Source of the DNA: Granulosicoccus sp.
Lineage (GTDB): Bacteria; Pseudomonadota; Gammaproteobacteria; Granulosicoccales; Granulosicoccaceae
NCBI GenBank assembly: GCA_020627685.1
Contig: JAHDGK010000019.1
Coordinates: 1 to 64,000, forward strand
DNA length: 64,000 nucleotides
Reading direction: 5' to 3'
The first letter of the stretch is position 1, and each line of letters opens with the position of its first letter. Positions 1-6,616 of the stretch are shown here, piece by piece. The notes beneath the pieces are model-generated. The model was not told the origin of the DNA. It saw only the letters and a program-made list of their open reading frames with translations, and did not search any database. A program made the position numbers and the translations under genes.

Positions 1-49
1 GTTCCACTTAATCAGGATTTGAGTAAAGTGAGTAGATGGAACGGAGTTA

Positions 50-142
50 CTATAAGACGCTGCAAGCGAAGCGTGACGACTCTTTCCCTGCGCTGCCGCT
101 CCGGTCAACCGCAGTCAAGCTCGCATGAGCTAGGCGTTATAT
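50..142 (+). repeat. attC site 1 (left core degenerate)
   Basis: The right core GTTATAT is at 136-142, preceded by GAGCTAGGC. The left end, near CTATAAG at 49-55, lacks the usual AAC. The interior is closely similar to the site at 1519-1613, including GCTCCGGTC, CGCAGTCAAG and the GAGCTAGGCGTTAT end. It belongs to a cassette whose gene lies left of the window; bases 1-49 show no recognisable coding sequence. Confidence 0.75.
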
Positions 143-145
143 TTC

Positions 146-538
146 TTAGATTGCAGCTTTTAACTTGAGCTTCTCAACGAAAGGAATAAAGTCACGATCT
201 TGAAAGAGAAGTGGTAGTTTATTCTTGATACAGAAGGTGGCAATAACTACGTCAGTGGTACGCCGAATAGTAATGCCACTTTTTCTGAGTGTTCGATAGT
301 TACTGGCACAATCAGCAACCATTGCAGTGCCAAGCATTGGGAAGTGATCAAGGGTGCTAAGGGTTCTTTGTGCTTGTTTGTAGTCACTATCATTTCTAAA
401 GCCTTGTAATATTTCCAGAAAAATTACATCGCCGATTACGACCAAGCCGTCGATCAAAGCATTGTCCAGCGTTTCCGTCTGTTTTGTGTCATTGCCATTG
501 AAATAGTCGACCCAAACGCTGGTGTCGACCATAATCAC
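146..538 (-). CDS. vapC: VapC-type PIN-domain ribonuclease toxin
   Basis: This 130-residue PIN-domain protein is the toxin of a type II toxin-antitoxin pair; VapC enzymes are Mg-dependent RNases that cut tRNA or rRNA. The acidic PIN residues are visible: Asp in MVDTSVWVDYF near the start, Glu in EILQGFR around residue 43, Asp in TDVVIA around 96 and Asp in FQDRDF around 114. The start codon overlaps the stop of vapB by 4 bases, so the two are translationally coupled. The pair lies antisense to the other cassettes and so cannot rely on the integron promoter. The RNA target cannot be told from the sequence. Confidence 0.9.
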   Translation of the reverse strand: MIMVDTSVWVDYFNGNDTKQTETLDNALIDGLVVIGDVIFLEILQGFRNDSDYKQAQRTLSTLDHFPMLGTAMVADCASNYRTLRKSGITIRRTTDVVIATFCIKNKLPLLFQDRDFIPFVEKLKLKAAI

Positions 539-729
539 TTCGCGCCCCTCATCTCATCTAGATCTCCTTCCCATTTGAGCTTTCCGCGTAATTTTCTGAT
601 CGCTTGTTGTTTATTTCGGATAATTAGTAATCTAAGTCCTTCTTCTACGGCTTCTCTTTTCGTGGTTAAACCTGTAGATTTCAGGGCATCGCTCATTAAT
701 TTGTCATCAATTACGATGTTAGTTCGCAT
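535..729 (-). CDS. vapB: VapB-type antitoxin
   Basis: A 64-residue antitoxin for the adjacent VapC. The chosen start (MRTNIVIDDKLM) matches the usual beginning of this VapB family; the open frame extends 12 codons further upstream, through the operator-like repeat, so the longer start is unlikely. The N-terminal half (residues 1-45) should be a ribbon-helix-helix-like DNA-binding and dimerisation segment. The charged tail ending WEGDLDEMRGAK would fill the VapC active site. It probably represses its own promoter through the inverted repeat just upstream. Confidence 0.88.
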   Translation of the reverse strand: MRTNIVIDDKLMSDALKSTGLTTKREAVEEGLRLLIIRNKQQAIRKLRGKLKWEGDLDEMRGAK

Positions 730-740
730 AAAGTCACCAT

Positions 741-765
741 GTGTATAATGATATTTAGAATACAC
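741..765 (-). promoter_or_regulatory. Candidate vapBC operator and promoter
   Basis: A perfect inverted repeat GTGTAT-N13-ATACAC lies 12 bases upstream of the vapB start. On the minus strand TATACA (742-747) could serve as the -10 box, placing the transcription start only a few bases before the ATG. The position fits autoregulation by VapBC, but binding is inferred. Confidence 0.5.
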
Positions 766-785
766 ATGCTAGCATTGGGCCAGAA

Positions 786-889
786 ATATAACAATACGCA
801 GCAGACGGACAACTTGAGCCAGCCTGCGGACCTGGGCGATGCCCAGAGCCGCGGGCTGGTTCAAGTCGCCGCTGTGCTTCGCGTTATGC
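786..889 (+). repeat. attC site 2
   Basis: Left core ATATAAC (786-792) and right core GTTATGC (883-889). The interior folds on itself almost completely: ACTTGAGCCAGCCTGCGG pairs with the complementary arm ending in GGTTCAAGT, and CTGGGC-GAT-GCCCAG forms the tip. It is the 3' site of the vapBC cassette and is more divergent in the middle than sites 1 and 3. Confidence 0.88.
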
Positions 890-918
890 GGCTTATCACA
901 CATTTTTTGCACCGACAG

Positions 919-946
919 ATGTGCGCGATGCGCAACATGCTATAAT
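919..946 (+). promoter_or_regulatory. Candidate higBA promoter and operator
   Basis: An extended -10 box TGCTATAAT is at 938-946, and just upstream is the palindrome TGCGC-GAT-GCGCA (922-934). The ATG of the toxin gene begins at 953, about where transcription would start, so the message may be leaderless. The cassette thus seems to carry its own repressible promoter. Confidence 0.5.
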
Positions 947-952
947 TCTTGA

Positions 953-1231
953 ATGATAACCAGTATTCGACATAAAGGCCTCAGACAGTTTTATGAGTCT
1001 GGCGTTAAGAAAGGAATACAGGCAAACCATGAAAAACGCTTGCGTCTGATGCTGACAGCATTTGATACTGCGCAGTCAATAGAGGATATGGATATCCCTG
1101 GATACAGATTGCATGCGTTAAAGGGGAAACTAAAAGGTCGTTGGTCCACTTTTGTAAGTGGGAATTGGCGACTAACGTTTGAATTCAAGAACGGCAACGT
1201 AGAGTTGTTGGACTATGAGGATTACCACTAG
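953..1231 (+). CDS. higB: HigB/RelE-family mRNA interferase toxin
   Basis: A 92-residue RelE/ParE-superfamily toxin; HigB enzymes cut mRNA on the ribosome. Family features include the central GYRLHALKGKLKGRWS segment with its basic residues, followed by the strand NWRLTFEF and the tail VELLDYEDYH. The stop overlaps the antitoxin start by one base, the reverse toxin-antitoxin order typical of higBA. There is no ribosome-binding site because the ATG lies just after the putative -10 box. It occupies one integron cassette with its antitoxin. Confidence 0.9.
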   Translation: MITSIRHKGLRQFYESGVKKGIQANHEKRLRLMLTAFDTAQSIEDMDIPGYRLHALKGKLKGRWSTFVSGNWRLTFEFKNGNVELLDYEDYH

Positions 1232-1524
1232 TGAAGATGCACAATCCACCACATCCGGGTGAGTTTATTCGAGAGACTTATATAGAGCCGTTTGAGATAA
1301 GCGTACGGGCAATAGCGGAAAGCTTAGACGTGTCTCCCTCAACACTGAATCGATTGATTAATGGGCAAAGTGGTATTAGCCCTGCAATGGCTTTGCGTCT
1401 TGCAAAAGCGTTAGGTCGATCTCCTGAGAGTTGGTTAGCAATGCAGTACAACTATGATCTATGGTTTGCTAGAAAGTCGACGGATTTGTCAGATGTACAG
1501 AAGATCAAATTCCGCGCCGCATAA
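1231..1524 (+). CDS. higA: HigA-family antitoxin
   Basis: A 97-residue helix-turn-helix antitoxin. The start MHNPPHPGEFIRE is diagnostic of the HigA family. The XRE-type helix-turn-helix is at about residues 28-60 (VRAIAESLDVSPSTLNRLIN). Translation probably starts at GTG 1231 or ATG 1237, coupled to the toxin stop. HigA neutralises HigB and with it represses the operon. The gene ends inside the left core of attC site 3, as is usual for compact cassettes. Confidence 0.9.
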   Translation: MKMHNPPHPGEFIRETYIEPFEISVRAIAESLDVSPSTLNRLINGQSGISPAMALRLAKALGRSPESWLAMQYNYDLWFARKSTDLSDVQKIKFRAA

Positions 1525-1613
1525 CCAATCGCTACAAGCGAAAATGACAGCTCGGTCCCTTCGTTACCGCTCCGGTCGGTCGCAGTCAAGTTCGCGTGAG
1601 CTAGGCGTTATGC
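1519..1613 (+). repeat. attC site 3
   Basis: Left core GCATAAC (1519-1525) and right core GTTATGC (1607-1613) are perfect complements. Inside them, GCTACAAGCGAA pairs with TTCGCGTGAGC apart from single-base bulges, the standard L boxes. It shares much of its length with site 1. Confidence 0.92.
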
Positions 1614-1628
1614 AGCTCTGTCCAAGTC

Positions 1629-1670
1629 TTGACATACCATATTAGTTATTACATACTTTTTATAGTATGT
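1629..1670 (+). promoter_or_regulatory. Promoter and operator of the second RelE cassette
   Basis: TTGACA (1629-1634) and CATACT (1652-1657) are separated by exactly 17 bases. The -10 box is the left arm of a perfect inverted repeat, ACATACT-N6-AGTATGT (1651-1670), whose right arm covers the toxin start codon at 1667. A repressor bound here would block both RNA polymerase and the start codon. The leader would be only a few bases long. Confidence 0.6.
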
Positions 1671-1948
1671 GGCAAATCCTAGAACATAAGCGACTTTCTC
1701 GAAAATTCGTAAAAATACCGATTGAGGTATTGAAACGGTATGAGAAATGGAAAGATATCGTCTATCTCTCAGGCCCAGTGGGATTAGGAGAGATTAAAGG
1801 ATTCCACGACGAAGCATTAAGTGGTGAGAGGAAAGGGCAGCGATCCAGTAGATTAGGGCTGCAATACCGCGTGATTTATCGAGTAAAAGGCCAGGAGGTC
1901 ATAGTTGAGGTGATAGATCTCACCGCACATGATTACAGAACAAAATGA
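1667..1948 (+). CDS. RelE/ParE-superfamily toxin
   Basis: A 93-residue toxin of the RelE/HigB superfamily, unrelated at sequence level to the toxin at 953. The middle GEIKGFHDEALSGERKGQRSSRLG, followed by YRVIYRV, is the pattern seen in HigB-2/RelE-type RNases, where the basic and tyrosine residues handle the mRNA. The last four bases overlap the next gene (ATGA), which encodes a helix-turn-helix antitoxin. The toxin-first order and own promoter are as in the previous cassette. Confidence 0.85.
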   Translation: MWQILEHKRLSRKFVKIPIEVLKRYEKWKDIVYLSGPVGLGEIKGFHDEALSGERKGQRSSRLGLQYRVIYRVKGQEVIVEVIDLTAHDYRTK

Positions 1949-2205
1949 GTGATTACAGAGTAGCGAAAAAGCGGGTAGATGTTTCACCGGGCGAATCTGT
2001 CCGAATTCTACGAGAGCTTCAAGAGTTAAGTCAGTCCGAGTTATCAGCGTTGACGAATATTCCGCAGTCCACAATTTCTGCGATTGAGAATGATCGGATA
2101 AATTTGGGGGTTGAGCGTGCAAAAGTATTTGCTCGTGCCCTAAGGTGTCATCCCGCAGTATTGGTATTTCCAGGTTGGGATGTCAGTCGTGAATCCGCCG
2201 CATAA
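1945..2205 (+). CDS. XRE-family HTH antitoxin
   Basis: An 86-residue protein with a helix-turn-helix at about residues 20-72 (ILRELQELSQSELSALTNIPQSTISAIEN). It is the expected antitoxin and autorepressor for the RelE-type toxin, with which it shares a 4-base overlap. The short tail HPAVLVFPGWDVSRESAA may bind the toxin. The gene ends in the left core of attC site 4. Confidence 0.87.
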   Translation: MSDYRVAKKRVDVSPGESVRILRELQELSQSELSALTNIPQSTISAIENDRINLGVERAKVFARALRCHPAVLVFPGWDVSRESAA

Positions 2206-2303
2206 CCATACACCGCCGCAAAGGACAAATTGCCAAAGCCATGGAATGTGGCTGCGCCACAACCCACAACTTAGGTCATTTGTCGATGGGCTAGGCGTTA
2301 GTT
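2200..2303 (+). repeat. attC site 4
   Basis: Left core GCATAAC (2200-2206) and right core GTTAGTT (2297-2303), the latter preceded by the conserved CTAGGC. Inner stems include GACAAATTG with CATTTGTC-like bases near 2276-2284 and TGTGGCTGCGCCACA in the middle. The interior is unlike sites 1 and 3. Confidence 0.85.
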
Positions 2304-2310
2304 TGCAAAC

Positions 2311-2664
2311 ATGTCTATAGACAAGAATTGGATATTCCGAGAACTTCAGCAGGCAACTGCGGATTTAACGATATCTAAAAGGTCTGATCTATTCGAAACG
2401 ATTGGCGAAGGTTCAGTTGATGATCTAGCGATAGACTTTAACAATTTTCTGCATGCGGCAAAGCCGTATTTGAAATTGTCTGATCGTTCAGGTCTGGAGC
2501 TTCTTATCGCAATTGATGAGAAACTGAATAGAATCTCTGGTGGAGAGAATGTTGAGCTTTGGACAGTCGATGCTTTTATCAACAATGATGTGTGGAATGA
2601 GATTAGAGATAATGCGACTATAGCGATCGAACATTTTAGATGGTCTAATCGCCATGCAAACTAA
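2311..2664 (+). CDS. Unknown integron-cassette protein
   Basis: A 117-residue soluble acidic protein that I do not recognise. It looks fully helical, with no signal peptide, membrane segment or cysteine motif. It fills cassette 2298-2740 alone, starting eight bases after the right core; no good ribosome-binding site is seen. It could be an immunity-like or regulatory protein, as its size and composition recall such proteins, but nothing in the sequence proves this. The stop codon falls inside the left core of attC site 5. Confidence 0.75.
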   Translation: MSIDKNWIFRELQQATADLTISKRSDLFETIGEGSVDDLAIDFNNFLHAAKPYLKLSDRSGLELLIAIDEKLNRISGGENVELWTVDAFINNDVWNEIRDNATIAIEHFRWSNRHAN

Positions 2665-2746
2665 CCAACCGCTGCAAGCGAAACGAGAAAGATCGTCCCT
2701 GTGCCGCAGCTCCAGTCAGCCTCCGTCAACCGGTGAAGTGTTAGAA
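2659..2746 (+). repeat. attC site 5 (right half diverged)
   Basis: Left core AACTAAC (2659-2665) continues with CAACCGCTGCAAGCGAA, nearly identical to sites 1 and 3. The right core GTTAGAA (2740-2746) is intact, but the usual GAGCTAGGC before it is replaced by CGGTGAAGT, so the right L box no longer pairs well. This is the last convincing attC in the window. Confidence 0.8.
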
Positions 2747-2765
2747 ATCGAGAGGTCTTAAAAGC

Positions 2766-3227
2766 ATGGAAATTACATACGAGGTATCTTCGCCTACTGA
2801 TATAGGGTGTATCGTCGATATGAAACTCGAAATGTTCCGTGAATTTTGTTACGACAAGTACTTGGCCGAGAATGCACGTGAAATGATCGTAGAAGATTAC
2901 GATAAAATGTATAAGGAAAATATGGCCATTCACTTTCTGGCTAAAGTGGATAACCGTATCGTAGGAATGGTAGGTGCCTTTATTAAATCAGATATTCCTT
3001 TTCGATACTTTACCAAGGGGCACTATGGGTTTATTGGTGATGTATATACAAGCCGACCATACAGAAAACATGGAGTATCGATGAAGCTGAATCAAGACGC
3101 TTTAATTTGGTTAAAAAACTATGGCGTGAGCTTTGTTCGACTACTAGCTTCAGACGCGGGTCGCCCGATATATGAGCGGCTTGGATTTTCTCCTGATGTT
3201 GATATGGTATTAAAATTTAGTAATTAA
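2766..3227 (+). CDS. GNAT-family N-acetyltransferase
   Basis: A 153-residue acetyltransferase of the GNAT fold, using acetyl-CoA; the substrate is unknown. The central strand GFIGDVYTSRPYRKHGVSMKL (residues 88-108) carries the acetyl-CoA-binding signature, here RPYRKHGV in place of the usual Q/RxxGxG/A, with Lys-His where small residues are common. The end YERLGFSPDVDMVLKF is typical. It starts 25 bases after the cassette boundary with AGAGG as a weak ribosome-binding site, so it may be read from upstream transcription. No attC follows it. Confidence 0.85.
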   Translation: MEITYEVSSPTDIGCIVDMKLEMFREFCYDKYLAENAREMIVEDYDKMYKENMAIHFLAKVDNRIVGMVGAFIKSDIPFRYFTKGHYGFIGDVYTSRPYRKHGVSMKLNQDALIWLKNYGVSFVRLLASDAGRPIYERLGFSPDVDMVLKFSN

Positions 3228-3551
3228 AAAGCAATCATGAAGTAATACTAGCCGTTTGAGTATTCGAATTATGTTCAGCTCAAAGCCCCACATATTCTGT
3301 GAATGTTCTTTTAATAGCCTGTCTTTAAGGGGGCTAAAATTAGTCGCTAGTCGTGTAAACACGACATAAACATCCGAGGATGGTTTCTCAGGTCGTGGTA
3401 GTGATTGTTCTCGTGATTTTTACTCAGAATAGTGTGTGAACTGATATTCTTATTCCCGCATCTCCCGCGAATAGGTCTGGTTTGTTCTGACCAATGATCA
3501 GAGTGCAGCCGGGATGAGAATAGTAAATACCAATGAAACAAGGAGATTACG
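3228..3551. other. Non-coding stretch with two inverted repeats
   Basis: No plausible gene on either strand. It holds a perfect 16-base palindrome GTCGTGTAAACACGAC (3350-3365). A long imperfect hairpin (3445-3522) has arms TATTCTTATTCCCG and CGGGATGAGAATA, with an inner GGTC/GACC. The second could be a degraded recombination site or the leader of the next gene; it lacks recognisable attC cores. Confidence 0.5.
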
Positions 3552-3923
3552 ATGTCTGATAGCAAAGACCCCTTTCCAAACAAAGATTTTCGAGGGCACG
3601 AGTTTGAAAGGGCAGACATGAGCAGCGCATTTTTCAATGGCGTAAATTTAAGCGATTCTAGGTTTTGGGCAGTTATTGAGAACGGTAGATTCAACGATTC
3701 GAACCTTCGAAAATCAACCTTTGATGACGTCAACCTCGAGGAATGCTCCTACGAAAATGTCAATTTAAATGGTGCTAGATACAATAACGTAAATCTTGCG
3801 AATGCATCATTTTCAAATTTAAATCTTTCGAACGTGGAAATCAATGATGCAAATCTTCAAGGAATGAAGATAAATGGCGTATTGGTTTCAGATTTATTCG
3901 AAGCATGGGAAAAGAGCAAATAA
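3552..3923 (+). CDS. Pentapeptide-repeat protein
   Basis: A 123-residue protein made almost wholly of pentapeptide repeats A(D/N)LxX, from about residue 10 (DFRGHEFERADMSSAFF) to 112 (NLQGMKINGVLV). It should form a short right-handed quadrilateral beta-helix. It is about half the length of Qnr/MfpA proteins that protect DNA gyrase, so quinolone resistance should not be assumed. A good AAGGAG site lies seven bases before the ATG. It stands alone on the plus strand, like the integron cassettes to its left. Function unknown. Confidence 0.85.
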   Translation: MSDSKDPFPNKDFRGHEFERADMSSAFFNGVNLSDSRFWAVIENGRFNDSNLRKSTFDDVNLEECSYENVNLNGARYNNVNLANASFSNLNLSNVEINDANLQGMKINGVLVSDLFEAWEKSK

Positions 3924-3991
3924 ATAATATTTGCGATGTCGCGAAAAAGAAAAAATAACTAAAAACCTTCTAAGAGGGGCATAAAGTACTG

Positions 3992-4066
3992 TATGGCCGC
4001 TCTTGTGTGTTTAAACAGACAGTAACCAAAGTGCCTATTTTGTGATGGCCATAAGCTAGGCTTCCA
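3992..4066 (+). repeat. Possible degenerate attC remnant
   Basis: TATGGCC (3992-3998) pairs with GGCCATA (4047-4053), and the next bases CATAAGCTAGGCTT resemble the conserved attC end CATGAGCTAGGCGTTA found at 125-140. The right core itself is lost. TAAC at 3956 might be the old left core. Weak evidence taken alone. Confidence 0.35.
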
Positions 4067-4090
4067 AAAACAATAGTAGTAATTTCGTCA

Positions 4091-4879
4091 GTGACATCAA
4101 CTCATAGTGAAATGCGAGAATCAATAACATTTGTAATGCGCGTGTTTCGGGTAGCTGTTCTCGTGTATATCGGATTAGGTGGTTATCTGTATTTTATGCA
4201 GCGTAGCTTCATCTATTTCCCATCACCTGAAACACCTAATCAGTTTAGTACCAGAGCATTTCATAACGAAGGTGAGGTTATAAAAACCCATGTGCTCAAC
4301 GAGGGTAGAGGTAAAGCCATCCTATATTTTGGTGGTAATGCAGAAAATGTATCGTTTAATGCTAAAGCATTTAGCAACCTATTTGCGGACTACGGTGTTT
4401 ACCTAGTGAACTATCGCGGTTATGGTGGAAGTTCTGGTAATCCTTCGGAGGAAGGAATCTACTCCGATGCTTTGTCGATATACGATGAAATGATAAAGAC
4501 GCATGATAGTGTGTCTGTGATAGGCAGAAGCCTTGGCAGTGCCGTGGCGACTCACGTGGCTTATCAAAGAGCTGTGGATAGACTAGTGTTGATAACTCCG
4601 TTCGACAGTATTCAAAGTATAGCGCAAGAGCAGTTTCCAATTTATCCTATGGAGTTTATGTTAAAGGACAAACACGACTCGTATAGCAGAGTGAAAGCTA
4701 TACGATCGGATACGTTAATCATAGTGGCACAGAACGATACAGTAGTTGAAATGCATCATACGCGACGGTTGATAGAGGGTTTCGATATACCCGTTTTGGT
4801 TCAAGTTGTTGAGGGGGCAGGGCACAATACAATATCTAATTCACAACAGTATGTTGAGGCTCTAGAAGCGTTTCTTTAA
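4091..4879 (+). CDS. Membrane-anchored alpha/beta hydrolase
   Basis: A 262-residue serine hydrolase of the alpha/beta fold, similar in layout to YfhR/BEM46 proteins. An N-terminal membrane helix at about residues 15-33 is followed by the BEM46-like QRSFIYFPSPE. The nucleophile is in GRSLGS (about residue 147); Asp in AQNDTVV (about 215) and His in GAGHNT (about 244) complete the triad. Substrate unknown. GTG at 4091 is the longest start; ATG 4112 is an alternative that keeps the membrane helix. Confidence 0.85.
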   Translation: MTSTHSEMRESITFVMRVFRVAVLVYIGLGGYLYFMQRSFIYFPSPETPNQFSTRAFHNEGEVIKTHVLNEGRGKAILYFGGNAENVSFNAKAFSNLFADYGVYLVNYRGYGGSSGNPSEEGIYSDALSIYDEMIKTHDSVSVIGRSLGSAVATHVAYQRAVDRLVLITPFDSIQSIAQEQFPIYPMEFMLKDKHDSYSRVKAIRSDTLIIVAQNDTVVEMHHTRRLIEGFDIPVLVQVVEGAGHNTISNSQQYVEALEAFL

Positions 4880-5028
4880 GGGCCCCTAATCTTCCTAAGA
4901 TCCTCTAAGAGAGTTCAATACAAAAAACATCGGGCTGTGGCTCTCTATAATGACGCTTGTATTTCTACACCAAGTTTTTGATGAGGGATCAAAGACGAAT
5001 TTAGTTATATTTCAAAACGAGGGGAAAA

Positions 5029-5382
5029 ATGGACCTGAAGGAAATGTCCGATCAAGAAATATGTGATTTGGCAAAGCCGATTCTTTTGGATACGATTATT
5101 GGTGCGAACAATAAAGATTGGGAGCAATTTTCTAAACACATGCCGGAACGGGACGCATCAGACCTCGAAAGTAAGTTAGATGTAGAGCGTCAGTGGGATG
5201 AAGATGAATACTTAACAAAATTTACGGACAAACCCGAGTTCCTTGGAGTCCTCCGGAAAAAGGATTGTGTGGTGGTTTTGTGGAAATTAAGAACCTCAGT
5301 CAATGACGACGAATATCTCGAAAGACTGTATCTTGAGGTAAAGGATAATACGGTCTCCCAGATTGGTATCTGGACAGATTGA
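5029..5382 (+). CDS. Unknown small acidic protein
   Basis: A 117-residue cytoplasmic protein without recognised motif. The first half is helical and acidic; the second half alternates strands (FLGVLRKKDCVVVLWKLRT, then LYLEVKDNTVSQIGIW), which together recalls a cystatin- or NTF2-like alpha+beta fold. GAGGGG precedes the ATG, so translation is well supported. It sits alone between an alpha/beta hydrolase and a GNAT gene, all on the same strand with 100-150-base gaps. Confidence 0.7.
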   Translation: MDLKEMSDQEICDLAKPILLDTIIGANNKDWEQFSKHMPERDASDLESKLDVERQWDEDEYLTKFTDKPEFLGVLRKKDCVVVLWKLRTSVNDDEYLERLYLEVKDNTVSQIGIWTD

Positions 5383-5480
5383 ATGCTGTCGGATATACGG
5401 TACAGATAAGCCAGCCTGAATCTCGTTTGCCAGTTTCTATTTTATGACAATGCAGGTGCAATGATTCAAACTAAGCTTCT

Positions 5481-5987
5481 ATGACTGAGTATTTTATAAA
5501 AGAACTTGCCGAAAGCGACTGGTTACAATACAAAGCCTTAAGACTGAGATCGCTGCAAGATTCTCCCGATTCATTCGGATCCACCTACGAACGAGAGTCA
5601 GCGTTTCAGACTGAACAATGGAAATCAAGGTTGAAAGTTCCTTCCTCAGCCCGTGATGCTGTAATGTTTGTTGCAGTGGTAGGAGGCACCTACGTTGGGC
5701 TTGTTTCTTGTGTCATAAACGGCACCGTTGTTCATAGCGCAACGTTATATCAAATGTGGGTTGCCCCTGAGTATAGAAAAGATGGTATCGGTAGGGCCTT
5801 GTTAGAAGACGCATGTAGATGGGCGATTGGACAGAATGTCCGATACCTGTCTTTATCTGTGAGCACCACCAATGTTGCGGCAATCTCCCTTTACACTAGT
5901 ATTGGATTCGAACCGACAGGGGAAGTTGAATTGCTACGACCGGGTTCAGAGATAGAAAGCCAAACAATGAAGGCTTTGCTAGATTAG
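5481..5987 (+). CDS. GNAT-family N-acetyltransferase
   Basis: A 168-residue GNAT protein. The acetyl-CoA loop is canonical: MWVAPEYRKDGIGRALLEDA (residues 92-111), with the RxxGIG motif. Then comes a strand-helix ending in NVAAISLYTSIGFEPTGE, typical of RimI-like and general amine acetyltransferases. The N-terminal SLQDSPDSFGSTYERE resembles acetyltransferases often annotated in genomic islands. Substrate unknown. No strong ribosome-binding site is seen. Confidence 0.87.
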   Translation: MTEYFIKELAESDWLQYKALRLRSLQDSPDSFGSTYERESAFQTEQWKSRLKVPSSARDAVMFVAVVGGTYVGLVSCVINGTVVHSATLYQMWVAPEYRKDGIGRALLEDACRWAIGQNVRYLSLSVSTTNVAAISLYTSIGFEPTGEVELLRPGSEIESQTMKALLD

Positions 5988-6073
5988 GCAGGTTCATAAT
6001 GAGGCGCTGTAATCGCTGAATTTGTTATGGTTTACGATTCTATGCATTCTCCCGTTCACGAGAGGTTCTCAAA

Positions 6074-6487
6074 GTGAAGTCAATGCAAAATGCGGTTAAG
6101 AAACGATTTGATGAATATCCGGAAAATGCCCGGTCACGGCTTAAGGAGCTTAGGGGGATAGTCTTTAGTATTGCTGAAGAGTTAGAACTAGGCGATATAG
6201 ACGAGTCGCTCAAATGGGGTGAGCCGAGCTACAGCGTTAAATCAGGAAGTCCGCTCAGGATGGATTGGAAGCTAAAGTCTCCAGCCCACTGTTTCCTCTA
6301 TTTCAACTGTCAAACTAAGTTGGTTGATACTTATCGAGAGTTGTACGGTGACGTGCTGGAATTTCAGGGAAATAGAGCGATAGTATTGCCCTTGTCAAAC
6401 CCGTGGCCAGAAGAGGCTGTCAAGCATTGTATAAAGCTGGCCTTGACTTATCAGCAGCGCAAACACTTACCTTTACTTGGGGCGTGA
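6074..6487 (+). CDS. DUF1801 family protein
   Basis: A 137-residue protein of the DUF1801 (YdhG-like) fold. The hallmark is the segment DESLKWGEPSYSVKSGSPLRM (residues 43-63), followed by YFNCQTKLVDTYRELY. The family has a small alpha/beta fold and no proven biochemical role. GTG at 6074 is used because GAGAGG lies eight bases upstream; ATG 6083 is possible. Members of this family are often met as single-gene integron cassettes, which fits the setting, though no clear attC flanks it. Confidence 0.82.
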   Translation: MKSMQNAVKKRFDEYPENARSRLKELRGIVFSIAEELELGDIDESLKWGEPSYSVKSGSPLRMDWKLKSPAHCFLYFNCQTKLVDTYRELYGDVLEFQGNRAIVLPLSNPWPEEAVKHCIKLALTYQQRKHLPLLGA

Positions 6488-6616
6488 GGGTATCTAACAA
6501 ATTGGGTGTGTTTTTTTGCTTAATAGGTAACTCTTTGAATAAACAGAATATCTTATAGGGCGTTATACTTTTTGTAGGCGAGGCGATATCAGGCCATCAA
6601 AACCTAGAGAAGAAAT

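Larger units (their letters stand above)
1..3227 (+). mobile_element. Integron cassette array, distal end
   Basis: Five attC sites, all in one orientation, cut this stretch into cassettes. Using the cut between G and TT of each right core, the cassettes run 137-883 (vapBC, inverted), 884-1607 (higBA), 1608-2297 (RelE/HTH pair), 2298-2740 (unknown protein) and 2741 onward (GNAT). The first bases of the four complete cassettes mirror their own 3' inverse core: GTTATATTTC at 136 with GAAATATAAC at 783, GTTATGCGGC at 883 with GCCGCATAAC at 1516, GTTATGC at 1607 with GCATAAC at 2200, and GTTAGTTTGC at 2297 with GCAAACTAAC at 2656. That is expected only for bona fide cassettes. The sites at 50 and 1519 are closely alike, as in sedentary chromosomal integrons. 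No intI or attI is present; by site orientation they lie to the left. Confidence 0.9.

Noticed and set aside
739-945. 68-codon plus-strand frame over the second attC site
   Set aside because: It lies across the vapBC operator and the attC hairpin, and its composition follows the palindrome. Not a gene.
3347-3733. 128-codon minus-strand frame over the pentapeptide gene
   Set aside because: Antisense to the repeat-coding region, no ribosome-binding site and no recognisable domain.
3552-3923. Pentapeptide protein as a Qnr quinolone-resistance gene
   Set aside because: At 123 residues it is about half the length of Qnr proteins and lacks their two-domain layout.
6490-6567. attC-like pair ATCTAAC ... 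GGGCGTTATAC after the DUF1801 gene
   Set aside because: The right core looks good, but inner L boxes do not pair and neither neighbouring gene begins or ends with the mirrored bases. Kept only as a weak hint of array decay.
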